Shown piece by piece: positions 25,660 to 39,700 of a stretch of 64,000 bases of DNA. The notes beneath the pieces were generated by a model. That model searched no databases. It worked only from the letters and a program-made list of their open reading frames with translations, and was not told the origin of the DNA. Position 1 is the first letter of the stretch. The number at the start of each line of letters is the position of its first letter. The DNA comes from Salminus brasiliensis (taxonomy: Eukaryota; Chordata; Actinopteri; Characiformes; Bryconidae): the NCBI RefSeq assembly GCF_030463535.1, contig NC_132892.1, positions 32,699,976-32,763,975 on the forward strand, in the 5' to 3' direction. The position numbers were made by a program, and so were the translations under genes.

Positions 25660-26210
25660 TGCATTTGGGCAGCTGCAGTCCACTCTTTGTGAATCTCCCC
25701 CACATTTTTGAATGGGTTTTGTTTCAAAATCCTTTCCAGGGTGCGCTTATCCCTATTGCTTGTGCACTTTTTTCTACCACATCTTTTCCTTCCTTTGCCT
25801 CTCTATTAATGTGCTTGGACACAGAGCTCTGTGAACAGCCAGCCTCTTTAGCAATGACCTTTTGTGTCTTGCCCAGCTTGTGCAAGGTGTCAATGGTTTT
25901 GGACAACTGTCAAGTCTTCCCCATGATTGTGTAGCCAACAGAACTAGACTGAGAGACCATTTAAAGGCCTTTGCAGGTGTTTTGAGTTTATTAGCTGATT
26001 AGAGTGTGGCACCAGGTGTCTTCAATATTGAACCTTTTCACAATATTCTAATTTTCTGAGATACTGAATTTGAGGTTTTTATTAGTTGTCAGTTATAACC
26101 CTCAAAATTAAAATAAATAAACACTTGAAATATACCAGTCTGTGTGTAATGAATGAATATAATATACAAGTTTCACTTTTTGAATAGAATTACTGAAATA
26201 AATCAACTTA
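25660..26210 (-). mobile_element. Tc1-like transposon remnant, N-terminal HTH
   Basis: The - strand translation gives TIDTLHKLGKTQKVIAKEAG followed by CSQSSVSKHIN, the paired-type helix-turn-helix of a Tc1-family transposase. There is a stop near the start and no catalytic domain. The flank at 26,030-26,200 (AATGAATATAATATACAAGT) is the terminal region. It ends directly against the unit B promoter block. Confidence 0.8.
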
Positions 26211-26224
26211 TAAAGACTACAGAA

Positions 26225-26325
26225 TTTGTTTATGCTAGACTGACGTAATGAGGGAGTGTCTACTTCACTTCCTCATTATCAGCGACAAGTAAAGGCAACA
26301 TCAGTAGCAGCTTCTGAACATTCAG
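26225..26325 (+). promoter_or_regulatory. Promoter-proximal block and 5' UTR exon, unit B
   Basis: Near copy of 18,805-18,890. TGACGTAA is at 26,241-26,248, CACTTCCT follows, and the last exon bases are CTGAACATTCAG with a GTATTT donor at 26,326. The 5' flank differs from unit A, because a Tc1 remnant abuts it. Confidence 0.5.
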
Positions 26326-27649
26326 GTATTTTCATATTTTTAATTAGTTATCTTCTAGCGATTTTATCTGTGACACACTGGCAACATCATCAGTATAAGC
26401 TTGTTATTAAAACAGCAACAATCTCAATAGTCAATCTGGCTTTTTTGTCAAAAACCTGTAAATATTTAATTAAATATGGACTAAAAAAATAACAGAAATT
26501 ATTGTATAACCAGTTTCTTTCACTTTTTATATGAAATCAACTTCCTTGGTTTGCTGCAGTAGTTTGCCTTAGCAGCTCAGTTTTGATGCATCTTCATTCT
26601 ATGTTAAACTCTGAAATATAAAGTAATTTATTGTAGATTTATCCAGAGTTTGTTGGGACTGCAGTCTTTCAAGTGGGTTAAAAAGTAGACATAAGCTTGA
26701 TGATTCCTTTGGAAACATTGGAAACCAGCCCTCTGTTGGAAAAAACAATGTCCATTATATTTTATCTCAGCACAATGAAACTACTCTGTTTACCTGTGGG
26801 CCAGTTTAACAGGTTTCATCATTTGTTCTTCATTCAAAATGAACACTACCAGTGACAGTAAACGTATGCAATAGGCCATAATAAATAACACTAGTCTAAC
26901 TATGCATGTATCTTCTATTTTAGAGGATTAAAAAGTAACAAACATTCAAAGGTGTTTTTGCAACCCAAACCCCCCATGCAAGGCTGGTTGTACAGACTGT
27001 TTACAGGATGAGATGGCACTGTTTTCAAAGCAAATAAGGGTGTTTAGTGGCAAAGCAGGTTTTAGTGCCACTTCAGTAAGTGTTGGCTCCTTTTTTCCAT
27101 TTGGACTAAATTATGAAATGTTGAGGTTAGGTTAATGTGCTTTGTAATATTAATCACAATATCACAGTATCAAATCTAGAACTATCCCTCACATGCTAAA
27201 CAGTATATTCATAATTGTGTGTGTGTGTGTGTCCCATTTGTTTCAGTCAAAACACAATGTCTACAATCATCACAATTATCTGGCATGTTTGAAGGGGCAG
27301 GAAAACCCATCATTTGGAACTGGGACATTGACAATAGAATAGTCAGGGAAGCAGACAGGTGAATGGACCAGAAATGATACAAGAGAATTGATAATAGGTT
27401 GGACAGGAGACTGAATGGGGGACTAGACAGAAGACTGTCCAGTATGGCCTCGACTGAAGACTGGATTTTTGTAGCTTAAGTAAAGTGTGGTTGCAGAAAT
27501 TAGTATCCATATATGACATAATGCTCAGTAGATATCTTGAGAAAATCTTGAAAATTAAAATATTACAGTAAAAATTTACAGATACCACATTTTTTGTCAC
27601 ATCACATAAAAAATATATGATTTAAGCTTGTATTATTTCCTTTTTCCAG

Positions 27650-27827
27650 TTGGGAGCCTCAGGTTAGGACAGAGCTCTACATGTGTATTACATGTGTATA
27701 AGCTCCCCATTGAGGCCAACAGAGGGAGGCCATACACCAGTTTCAGATGAACAAAGCTGGACAGCTGTACTGAAGCTTTACTGAAAGAGTGGTGAGAGAA
27801 AAAAAGATTGGATTGATTAGATTAAAA
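27650..27827 (+). other. 5' UTR exon of unit B with upstream ORF
   Basis: Same acceptor (CTTTTTCCAG) and sequence as unit A. An ATG at 27,692 opens 30 codons that end at 27,784, in the same frame as the unit A upstream ORF although the start codon has moved. It ends 43 bases before the main ATG. Confidence 0.45.
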
Positions 27828-30794
27828 ATGGCATCCTCAATTCCCTCAGGTAATTTGAATACACAATGTACATATATAAATATACATAATATGATGAGGG
27901 GGTAAAAACAGTTCTTACATGCAGATCACAGTCCTTCTGCTTTCCACACAGTCTCAGATGACCTGAGGATGGTGCTGTTGGGTAACGCTGGTGTCGGAAA
28001 GAGTGCTGCTGCTAATGCTATATTAGGAGGAGAGACTTTCAGAGAGACTGAAACCACAGAGTGTGAGATCCAGAGAGGACGAGTGGACGGCAGAAATGTC
28101 TCAGTCATTGACACTCCAGGAATCAACAGCACAACCCTCAGTTCAGAAGAGCTGAAGACTGAAGTGAGGAGATGCCTCTCACTGTCTGCTCCTGGTCCTC
28201 ATGTGTTCCTGCTGGTGATCAGAGTAGGAAGGTTTAAAGAAGATGTAAGGAACACTGTGAAGTGGATTCTGGAGAACTTTGGAGAAGAAGCTCTGAAGTT
28301 CTCCATCGTGCTCTTCACTGGTAGAGAGAAAATGACCAGCTCACAATGGAAGACGTTTTCTGAGCACACAAATGTTCAAGACTTGAACAATCAGTTTGGA
28401 GGTAGACATGCTGTGATAAACAGTAAGCGGGAGATTAATCTTGCCCAAATAACCAAATTGCTGGAGAAGATTGATGAAATGGTCAAGCAGAACAACACTA
28501 GAGGACAACACTACACAAATAAAATAGCTGAGGTGACCCAAAAAAGGAAATCAGAGGACGCAGAAAGACGAAAATTGGAAAAGAAGAGAACAGAGAGAGA
28601 CAGTCAGAAACATGAGCAGGAGAGAGAGCTTCAAGAAGAGAGGAGGGAAGGAAGACAAGAGGACTCTAGAAGTCAGCAGGACAGAAGAGGACAGGGGCAG
28701 GAGGGAGATATGCAAGAACTGGAGTGGAAAAGAAAGGAGGAAGGTCAAGAAGGAAGAGACAAGGACAAGACACCAGAGAACATAAATAAAACTATTATGT
28801 TCAAGACTGTAGATGGTAGTGTACCAGAAATTAAGGAAGGGAAGACCGTGGAAGATGAAGTGAAAGGGAAACCTGACAGCAAAGAGCCATTTAGGTTTCC
28901 AACTAAAGCAATCAGAGAGAATGAGAGACTCAGACAAGATCTCAAAAGACAAGAGGAAAGTCGAAGGGAGAGGGAACGAAGGAAATGGGAGCATGAACGG
29001 GAAACAATCGAAGGAGTTCCTGATACAGGTGAGTCTATTAGTGACCTATTAATGTCATTAACGCCACGAACTGGTATAACCTGGTCTGGGGTCAGTCAGC
29101 AGAAAATGGGATGGGCTTCCTTGACCTACTGCCAGTTCAAACAACGGGCATGATGATGAAAATGAACCAGCCTGGTGTATTTAAGGTTTTACAAAGTCCT
29201 ACACAAGATGTTTACTACTGTGAAAAATGTATCTTCGGGGACAAGCACATGCCAAAATAATGAACAAAACAGCTGAGAGGCATGATATTCCTAAGACTAA
29301 ACTGCAGAGTAAAACTGCAGAGTAAAACAAAAGATAAACAAAAGGCAAACAAGATTGAACCTCTTTCCACATCCTCAGTCAATGGACCGGTTAAATATTT
29401 TTAAACTTGATCTAAATATTCCTTCACAGGAGATACTGTATGACAAGCGTATTATTATTAGAGAAATAACAAAACAAGTGATGATTGACTTATAATGTAA
29501 AATGTTTCTAGTATGGGGTGTCCAATCTACTCCCTGAAGAACCTGTGGTTGTAGTTTTTTACTTCAGCAAAGCACACATGAACAACTAAATACAAATAAT
29601 AAATAATCAGGCATGATTCAGATTTTATGGATTGAAAATCTGTAGCAAGTAAATATTTATGGACAGGGTTTATGGAGGCCTTGGCTTCATCAGAAGTCAT
29701 TTGAAAAAGTTTTCCAAAACATTGGCTATTAAAAAGGATAAAAAATGCTAGCCATCCACCTACAACACAGCACATAAATTAAAGATATGTATAGAATGCC
29801 GACAGTGTGATTTTGAGCGTGTATGTCCAATAGCCATAACATATAAAATATGAATTATGAACTTCTAAATTATTGCCATATTAAAAGCTAAAAATACACT
29901 AATAATTGTAATTGAGCTTAAACAATCCTCACTCAATTCCTTTTTTATTTGATCTGCTCCTTCAAATAAACAATCATACACTGAATTCTGTTAAACACAA
30001 TGTTGACATTTATTCTTGTTAAGGTGTGAGTGTTATTTGTTAGTTTGTGCAATAACTTTGTTTCTGCGTTCTGCTTCTCAGTGTCTGATGTGAGGATTGT
30101 TCTGATGGGTAGAACTGAATCAGGAAAGAGTGCAACTGGAAACACCATCCTGGGCAGAGAGGCTTTCGGGAAGGGCTTAATTAATGCACCCAGGACTGCC
30201 ACAGTGTGTAGACGACAGGATGGTCTGGTGGGAAGTAAATCCATTACTGTGATCGACACCAAAGCAAATCCACCTGTTTTGGCTCCTTCTGAGTTTGAAC
30301 AGTGTCTGCAGCTCTGTTTTCCTGGACCTCACGTGTTCTTGCTTGTAATACGTGATTTGTCAGAGGCCTATGGAGCATTTAACCTAAAGGATGATTTTGG
30401 GGAGGAGTTTCTAAAGCGCAGCATAGTCCTGATCACCCATGGAGACAACTGTGAAATAGTCGACAAAAAGGACTTTCGTCCAACCTTGGAGCAGCTTGTG
30501 GACAGCTGTGGAGGACGATATCACATCTTAAACAATGATGAGCAAGAAAACCACACTCAGGTCACACAGCTGCTGGAGAAGATAGAGACCATGATGAAGA
30601 AGAATGGAGGGACACACTACTCTAAGGAGATGTTTCAAGAGGCCCAGAGAAAGAGACTGGAAAAACAGCTCAGAATGGAAGAACAGCTTAGAAAGAGAGT
30701 GGAAGAAGAGCTTCGAATGGAAGAACAGCTTAGAAAGAGAATGGAAGAACAGCTTCGAATGGAACAACAGAGTAGTAGTTGTTCTGTGTCATAA
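27828..30794 (+). CDS. Unit B: tandem two-domain GIMAP with CaaX end
   Basis: Proposed coding exons: 27,828-27,849, 27,952-29,028 and 30,082-30,794, all phase 1, 603 residues. Domain 1 is very close to unit A: P-loop GNAGVGKS, G3 DTPG, but FTGREKM at G4, with no THxD and no Asp. The charged middle resembles unit A until about residue 290, then differs. The long exon ends GVPDT at a CAG/GTGAGT donor. The terminal exon follows a CTTCTCAG acceptor. An AATAAA at 30,889-30,894, 95 bases past the stop, is a good polyadenylation candidate. If the long exon is not spliced it stops at 29,153. The 102-base first intron has an in-frame stop here, unlike unit A. Confidence 0.8.
29160..30030. other. Intron of unit B, nothing further seen
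   Basis: AT-rich sequence with no recognisable gene or element. Confidence 0.5.
30082..30794 (+). CDS. Unit B terminal exon: second AIG1 domain, ends CSVS
   Basis: Encodes residues 367-603. P-loop GRTESGKS (376-383) and G4 THGD are present. Against unit A, about 11 residues are missing right after DTK, so the invariant Gly of G3 is gone (DTKANPP). The tail has a tandem 14-residue repeat, LRMEEQLRKRMEEQ, encoded by a 42-base repeat (about 30,665-30,770). It closes SSSCSVS, a CaaX-type end. Confidence 0.8.
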
Positions 30795-30923
30795 ATGTTA
30801 TTATTTGAGCCAGACAAGCTTACAAAATTGGACCTGGTGGTCCTACTTGAGAAAGTAAAACCTGTCATTAGTTGATTTTAACTCTGTAAATAAACAGCAT
30901 TTGCTACAAACAGTCTACACACA

Positions 30924-31662
<739 letters not shown>

Positions 31663-31710
<48 letters not shown>
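31663..31710. repeat. (TA)n microsatellite
   Basis: Uninterrupted TA dinucleotides directly at the end of the Tc1 copy. Confidence 0.9.
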
Positions 31711-31712
<2 letters not shown>

Positions 31713-32048
31713 CATAATGTTACTTGTTGAGCCATTCTTATCTAACATTCCTTTTTAGTCTTCATTTTGAACAGAAATCAAGATTCACAAAGATGACATG
31801 GATACATGTTAATGCTCTCCCAACTTTTAGAAGCTCCAAACACTTCATCTTCAAATGCAACTGTTAGGTCTATAAAATGCACTCACCAACAGCATTTCAG
31901 GGTATTTAACAAAATCTGCTCTAGAAACTGTAATTTTATACCTGTGTCTAGATAATTTACTTATAATCACACCCTGCACTCGTTCTTTACACTGCTTTTT
32001 GTGGATATACCTACACATAGTTTACCAGACTATTTAAAAGAGTTTCTT

Positions 32049-32526
32049 CTGCTTTTGTTGGAGTAACTGTCTCTACTGTCCAGGGAAGAGGGATTTCTAC
32101 TAGATTTTGGATAAGAATTGTTATGGAGATTTGATTGCATTCAGCATCTAGAGCATTAGTGAGGTCAGGATGTTGGACGATCACCACCACACCTAATCAT
32201 CCCCAACTCCCCAACTCATCCCAAACATGCTGGATGGAGCTCCACCACCATCATTCCAGAGAACACAGTTCCTCCACTGCTCCACAGCTCCTCAATGCTG
32301 GTGGGCTTTATCCCCCTCTAGCCCACGTCTGGCATTAGGCAGCATGGTGCCAATAGGTTCATTTTCATCTCCTTCAGAGTCCTATTCTATTGGCAGTACT
32401 TCTCTACAGGAACTGGACAATATTTGTGTATGTGTTTGTGAATTTGCACATATGTGCCAGCAATAGGTGCAATGTAAAGTTGCTAAAAGCATTCATTAAG
32501 AGGAGTGTCCATAAACATGTGGACAT
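32049..32526 (+). repeat. MITE-like element (family M), near-complete copy
   Basis: Runs from CTTTTGTTGGAGTAACTGTC through CCACTGCTCCACAGCTCC and GGCATTAGGCAGCATGGTG to CCATAAACATGTGGACATA. It is one of the longest copies in the window. The open frames in it are not genes. Confidence 0.7.
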
Positions 32527-32529
32527 AAA

Positions 32530-34140
32530 GCATGAATGCCTTACAACCAATAGCAATGGGCATTGTGTGGGCATTAGACCTGATCACCTGATTACCTCTC
32601 TATATTTCTCAACCTTGTCACAAACTAAACTTTCCTTAACCTGCTTCACACCATACACATTCAGTGATGTTGAGGTCTGGACTCTAAGTGGTTCCATTGT
32701 TCTAAGAATTGCATTACTTTGTTTGATGTGTCTGGTTGTTTTTCTCTGTAAGAGCTTCTTGAATTGCTCCACATCCTTTCACACCTACAGAGTTGAGTAT
32801 AGTCTTCTAACAGTGGAAGGATGGACATAAATATTTTTAGATGTTCTCAGATCTGAAGCAAGAGTAGAGCTCGATTTTTCTTAATGTTCTCAATGTTGCA
32901 GATTTTATAGTACAGTTGTTAGGGGCCCCGTTTTCTCTGTATCTTTCAGTTTTGTCTCCTTTCTTATGCAAATAATGTATCTTCTGTATAATCCCCTCAC
33001 ACTGGTTGTTTTAAATGAAAAATAAATACATACAAATTAAATTGTAGTAAATGAAGAACACTCTGATATTTGCACAGTATTTGATGCAAAGCTGTTTGTG
33101 CAAACTGATACAGTGACATGATCTACGTTTCAAGTGCACTGCCACTTTACATTAAGTGGCGTTATTTTACCAGACCACCTTCTGAAGAAACATTAAGCAC
33201 TTCATTAGCTTTAACTGAGTGAAATTTCAAGTGAATGAGTCTCTGAAACCAAAAAGGCAACAGTAGTGCTTCTTCAACTGCATTGAGCAGTTTTTCATTG
33301 TTTTTATCTTTTGTAGAGGAAATGACTAGAATCAACAACATGTTTGACTGTGGGCAAAAAGACTGGAAAAACAAAACATTAGAGTTAAGGAGTCCCGTCC
33401 AAGTAATTGTCCACAATTCACTTTTTGCAGATAAAGTTTGGATATTTCAGGAATAAATTTCTGCTGTGACACTGAGAATTTCCCTACTGGGGGACTAATA
33501 AAGGATTGTCTTATCTTATCTTATTTTATCTTATCTTACTCACCACTAGAGGGAGCCAATTATTTTTGGTGCAGAAACAAAACCAAAATAAGAATTCCGT
33601 GCATGTGTGTAATTTAATATCATTTAAAAATTATTTGCTTCATCTTAAAGTGTCTCAAATGTACGACAAAGTTTCAAATCACATTCCAGCAATGAATTCT
33701 AATGAAATTACAGTATATCATGTGGAAATGATTACTATAGACGGTTTTCCTTATATTACACAGTTTTACTACATTACTACATCCATGCTTTTTGCATATC
33801 ATTTTTTCTTACCCATAACGTATATAATTTGCTCCAAAAGATAAACACTTTAGTGTTCTTTAAATGTTTCCTTTTTTATGTAAATATTTGATGGATATGT
33901 TAGATCCTTCAATTCTAAGATTAGTCCAATTATTGTGTCCTTATCTCCTGGATTGCTCTATTACTTACTCTATTACCATAGCAAGTTTGACCTGTTTGAA
34001 GACAAATCATTGCAGCGATGATTAAATATGTGCAGTGCATATGTGGAGCCTGTACTGAAGTCCCTGGTTTGTTCATTTATGCAGTGAATAATGCTGGTAA
34101 GAGGAGTGCAAACTTTTAGACTTAGGTTTTTATCTGATAT
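32530..34140. other. Intergenic, no gene seen
   Basis: No recognisable coding region. A short CTTAT repeat tail at about 33,508-33,540, preceded by CTACTGGGGGACTAATAAAGG, looks like a retroelement 3' end. Confidence 0.5.
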
Positions 34141-34184
34141 GAACAGTATAAATACTAAGAGACATTCGGACTGCAGATTATGTT

Positions 34185-34277
34185 ATACTAAAGCCTGACT
34201 CATTGAGGGAGTGTCTAGTTCACTTCCTTGTTGTCAGACAAAGGGGAAAACATCAGCAGGAGCATCTGAACAGTCTG
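34185..34277 (+). promoter_or_regulatory. Promoter-proximal block and 5' UTR exon, unit C
   Basis: Homologous to the A and B blocks (GAGGGAGTGTCTA, CACTTCCTTG, GCATCTGAACA). The A/B site TGACGTAA is TGACTCA here (34,196-34,202), a consensus AP-1 sequence. The likely donor is CTG/GTAGGT at 34,278. Confidence 0.5.
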
Positions 34278-36054
34278 GTAGGTTACCGTTTAATATTTTC
34301 TAGCTTGACATTATTTGTGACAGATCAGCAAAATCATCAGTATGAACTTTGAAGCTCTCTTATGCTCTCTTAAAACAGCAAAAATTAAATAAAAATAAAA
34401 TTTCTGACTTTGTTTTGGTACAAAAAGATATAATATTTAGGTAAATATGGGCAGGAGAAATGTGTTAAACCCATTTACATTCTATTTCTAGCTATTTATT
34501 GTGGTACAATTTCAATTTGCATCTCAATAGCCTGCAGTGCAGTGTTTTGTAGTATTAATGTTAAAATGTTAATCCATGTTAAACCCTGCTGCCATGCAAA
34601 CTTTCAGATTGAACCACAGTTTTAACCAGATATTGATAGAACTGCAGTCTTAGAAATATTTCAATTAGTTTAAAAAGTAGTCTTAGGCTTGTGGGAGTCT
34701 TTTGAATGTTTTTTTGTTGGAGTATCTCTTTAGAAACATCGTCTCTGGTTACATAACCAGCCTTCCGTTGCACATATATCCCTAATCTCAAATAAATCTC
34801 TTCTTAAAAAAATGCAATTTCTATTTCAATTATCAGAGCTTGATGATGTATTTTGTAGTGGTAGGTTAGTTTTGATGCAGAACACTGTGCAATAAACAGT
34901 ATAGCCGAGTCCACATTTTGTTAAAACTGCAATTTTCAACTAGGTAAGGTTCACTTAGAAACAGAGTTACAAAACCAGCCCTTTGTTGCAAACACAAATC
35001 TCAGATGGATGGAAACTACTGACCTCTTATCTTTACTGTGGGCTAGTTTAGCAGGTTTCTTCATTTCCCCTTTATTAAACTCCATTCAGAAGCAGAGAGG
35101 CTTCCAACAGCGAATGTATTTTTGTTTGCTTCCACCTTTTAAGAAAATAAAATTAGTAAAAGAAGTAAGAATTGTTCAAATACAAATCTAATATCTTATT
35201 ACTAATAACTTTTGGTGGAATTTATCAGTTGTTGTATCCAGTCTAATCAGTCTATTAAAACGGATGAAGAGTTTCTGCACAATAAAGAAAGCCCCTGGTC
35301 ATGCTGTGGGTCTTGAAAGTAAGGTTGCTAGGTAACCAATGCCCACAGTTTCCTGTAACCCAGAATTGCATGCATTTGTACTAAGCTATTTGTGCAGACG
35401 GTTTACAGTGCAAACTGGCACAAGGTAAGGGTGTTTAATAACACCTCAGTTTGTTGTCACTCTCTCTATTCTTGGCCTGCATCTGATGAGCAATGCTTGA
35501 AGGATGGCCTTTTGGACTTCTGGAGCTGCAGAGTTTAGTTTAGATGCACTATTTAGAGTTCTTGTTTACTTTTGACTTGATTGTGTATTTGTGTGTGTGC
35601 GAGACAGTGTGTGTACCATAGTATGAACGTTAGTACCAAACATTAACATAATAATGAAAATGAATATGAAAATGAACCATGACATTTTGCTCACCACTAG
35701 CATTTCCAAATAGAGGTCTGTGGCATATAGAGGGGCGTGGCTAAGTGTCATCTGCAGAACTTGAAAGGCCTAGATGTAGTGTTTTTCAGAGAGGTATTGC
35801 ACACACAGGTAGAGCACAACCACAGAAATGGTCGTCCTAAAGAGAGCGGTATAGAGTGGCTGAAAACCTGAGCCTGCTATAAATATGAGGAAAGTATTAA
35901 ATGATAAGACCTCTGGTTACGAGAGCAGCTCTGATATGATATTTCATTTCTCCAAGACTTTTATTGCCTTGTAAAACAACTCACTGCTGGAGACATTGCG
36001 ACCTCTAGCGGCAAAGAAACCAACAAAGTAACCAAGCAAAAATTACTAAAATGT

Positions 36055-36712
36055 CAAATTACCTTAATCTACTCCTAAAACTCATCTATACCTACTCCTA
36101 ACCTCAAAATACACCTTAGTCCACACCAAACCTAATTTTAATCTAACCTTAATCTACATCCAATTCTAACTTTAACCTACACCTTAATCTGCACTTAAAC
36201 ATAACCATCATCTAACCTTAACTTTTACCTTAATCTACACCTAAACCTACTCCTAATCTAATCTACAAATTAATCTACACTAACACCTAATGTTAATCTA
36301 ACCTTATTCTACATCTAAAACTAATCTTAACCTATACCTTAATCTACACCTACACCTTAACCTAACTTTGACCTATAACTTAATCTACACCTAAACATAT
36401 CCATTATCTAACCTTTACATACACTTTAATCTACACCTAAACATAACCTTAATCTAACCTTAACCTATAACTTAATCTACACCTAAACATAACCTTAATC
36501 TAATTTTAACCTACACCTTAATCTACGCCTAAACATATCCATTATCTAACCTTAACCTTTACCTTAATCTACACCTAAACCTAATGTTAATCTAACCTTA
36601 ATCTACATCTAAATCTAACCTTAACCTATACCTTAATCTACACCTAAACTTAATATTTATATAACCTTAACCTATTCCTTAATCTACCTAGACCTACCTA
36701 GACCTAACTAAA
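36055..36712. repeat. 46-bp CTTAACCTA-type minisatellite in unit C intron
   Basis: Degenerate tandem units of about 46 bases, for example CCTAAACATAACCTTAATCT followed by AACCTTAACC. It also has a weak 6-base subperiod of CCTAA/CCTTAA type. It lies just upstream of the exon with the start codon. It resembles telomeric DNA only loosely. Confidence 0.85.
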
Positions 36713-36796
36713 CTCTTTTTGGTTCTTTTTTCAGTTTCAGACGATGACAGCTCTATAGATTCTGAAAGTTTGAGGGGGAAAAAAACAGGATTGAAA

Positions 36797-39700
36797 ATGA
36801 CAGCTATCATTTCCTCAGGTAAGTAACGTTTTAATAATCAAATCTACTGTATAATCTTGATTAGCAATTTTTGTAAATGACACAAACAAGGTAGCAAGGT
36901 ATACAATTATCATTGTTATTATTATTACCACCATGTCCACACTTTAAAGAGAGTAATTTAAAAATTAATTAATTTAAATGTTACAAATAATCTAAGAATA
37001 CCTCAAGCAATCATCACAGTTGCCATAAAATATGTATCTATATTTAAGATATTTAGTTTTTCTCTTTTCAAAAAAACAAATTTGAATATGTCAGCTGTCC
37101 TTTATATTGTTTCAAAACCTTTGGGTGAACTGGCCAATAGAAAGGCTCAAAATTACTTCAAAACATAAAGTCTTAACATTAATAGCTTGTTCTTTGGATA
37201 AATGAGGTTTTGAGGTACTTTCTACATCAATACAGTTATGGTGGTCAGTGGACATTATCATAGTAAAATCCCACATGTTCAGAGTTTTAATATTTCAGTC
37301 AAAGTTCTGCTTCTACTTGCTCACTTCACTCCTTCTGCTTTCCACACAGTCTCAGATGACCTGAGGATGGTGCTGTTGGGTAATGCTGGTGTCGGAAAGA
37401 GTGCTGCTGCCAATGTTATATTAGGAGGAGAGACTTTCAGAGAGACCGAAACCACAGAGTGTGAGATCCAGAGAGGACGAGTGGACGGCAGAAACATCTC
37501 AGTCGTCGACACTCCAGGAATCAACAGCACAACCCTCAGTTCAGAAGAGCTGAAGACTGAAATGAGGAGATGTCTCTCACTGTCTGCTCCTGGTCCTCAT
37601 GTGTTCCTGCTGGTGATCAGAGCAGGAAGGTTTACAGAAGATGTGAGGAACACTGTGAAGTGGATTCTGGAGAACTTTGGAGAAGAAGCTCTGAAGTTCA
37701 CCATGGTGCTCTTCACTGGGAAAGAAGACATGACAAACAGCCAATGGATTAAGTTTTCTCAGGACATGAAGATGCTTGAATTTGTGAAGAACTGTGGATT
37801 TGGTTACTGTGGGATAAACAGCAAGAGAGAGGTTAATCCTGCTCAGATCTCAAAGCTCCTGGAGAAGATCGAGACCAGGGTTCAGGAGAGCGGAGGTCAG
37901 TATTATACTCATGAGATGTATGAGGCAGTCCAGAGAAAGTTACAAGAAGAGATAGAAGAGGAGGAGAGGAGAAGACAGTGGGAAGAAGAGAAACAGCAGG
38001 AGGAAAGAAGAAATGAAGGGGAAAGAAGAGGAAGAGCAGAAAGTGAAAATAAACATCAACAAATAGAAGAAAAGCTTCAACAAAATACAGAAGAAATCCA
38101 TAAGAAGCTGGAATTACTGACAAGCATAAGAGACGACAAAGTTCCAAGCAGTGCAAACCCTCAGGAAGCCATAAGTAGAAGACAGACTGTAGATACGATA
38201 TCAGAACACAACAATCAGATAAGGACTGGAAATGAAGAGCCAGGAACCCAACCAGAGAAAGACGTGGACAGAAAAACACTGGAAGGATTAGTAACTATGG
38301 AAATAAAGTCCATGAGAGAAGATTACAGGAGACAAAAGGACTGGGAGGACAGAGGAGCGACCGGTGGAATGATACCTGATCCAGGTGTGTTTAGTACTCT
38401 TATGTTGACCAGGTCAGTTTGGCCTGTTTGTGAATCACCAGTCAGATGTGACTCTTCACTAAAAGCACTTGAAGAGCTCCCATAGCTGATCATTGTGCTT
38501 TATATCTAACATCACTTTCCCTATATAGTTTATATAGATTTTTTTATTATATAAAAGTCATATTAAAATACTCTAGTCACACAAACGCTAGTAATCTGGC
38601 TTAGTAATGTATTAACATACTGCTTTACATATTGACAATTTCCTGCAAAAACCTGCAATCTTCTGCAAAAAAAGCAATCAATAGAAGTTCTTGTAATATA
38701 TATACATATATGATTCCAAGTCAGTTTGGAGCATTTCTATTGGTCCATTCAAATTTTACAATACAATTTAAAGAACAACTGTGAAAAATGGCAAAAATGG
38801 AGATACAAGGTTTTTTTGCGTGACACTTGGTTGTGAAACAGAAATACACCAATATTTACTTTGTACTGCATTAGACTTATATAGACATACAGCATATTCT
38901 TGCTTTATGATGCATTACTAAAATAAGAGTATACTGTACACTATATGTCGAAATGTTTGTGGACACTACTTTAAGTTGCACCCATTGCTGACACACATCT
39001 TGTCTAGTACTGCCAATAGAATAGGACTCTCTGGAGCAGATTAATATCATGAACCTATTGGCACCATGCTGCCTAATGCTGCCAGGCGTAGGCTAGAGGG
39101 GTAAAAAGCCCCCAGCATTGAGGAGCTGTGGAGCAGTGGAAGAACTGTGTTCTCTGGAGTGATGGTGGTGCTCCATCCAATGCTATTGAGATGAGTTGGG
39201 GATTTGGGGTTAATCGTGAAGCTGTGCTCTGTTTCTTTCAGAGTCTCATTTGAGGATTGTGCTCCTGGGTTCTACTAAAGCAGGGAAAAGTGCATCAGGA
39301 AACACCATCCTGGGAAGAGCGGCATTTCAGAAGAACATCAACTCCACAGCAAAGTGCAGGAGACAGGATGGAAGGGTGGGCAATAAAAGGATAACTGTGA
39401 TCGACACCAAGGGAGTCTCCCACAGGGCTGATATTTCAGCCTACTGTGAGCTGTTTGAGGAGAGTCTTTCCTTATCTACCCCTGGACCTCATGTCTTCCT
39501 CCTTGTGATACATTCTCCAAAGATCTTAAATAACACCATTGACCCATTAATTAACAATTTAGGTCAAGACTTTTTGCGACGAGCTTTGATCCTGCTCACC
39601 CATGGAGACAGATGGGGGACAGACCATGAAAGGACGCTGAAGTATAACTTGGAGCTAAAGCAACTTGTGCACAGCTGTGGAGGAGATTACCAGATCTTCA

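Noticed and set aside
36055-36712. Interstitial telomere
   Set aside because: Units are CCTTAA/CCTAAT-like with a 46-bp period, not CCCTAA repeats.
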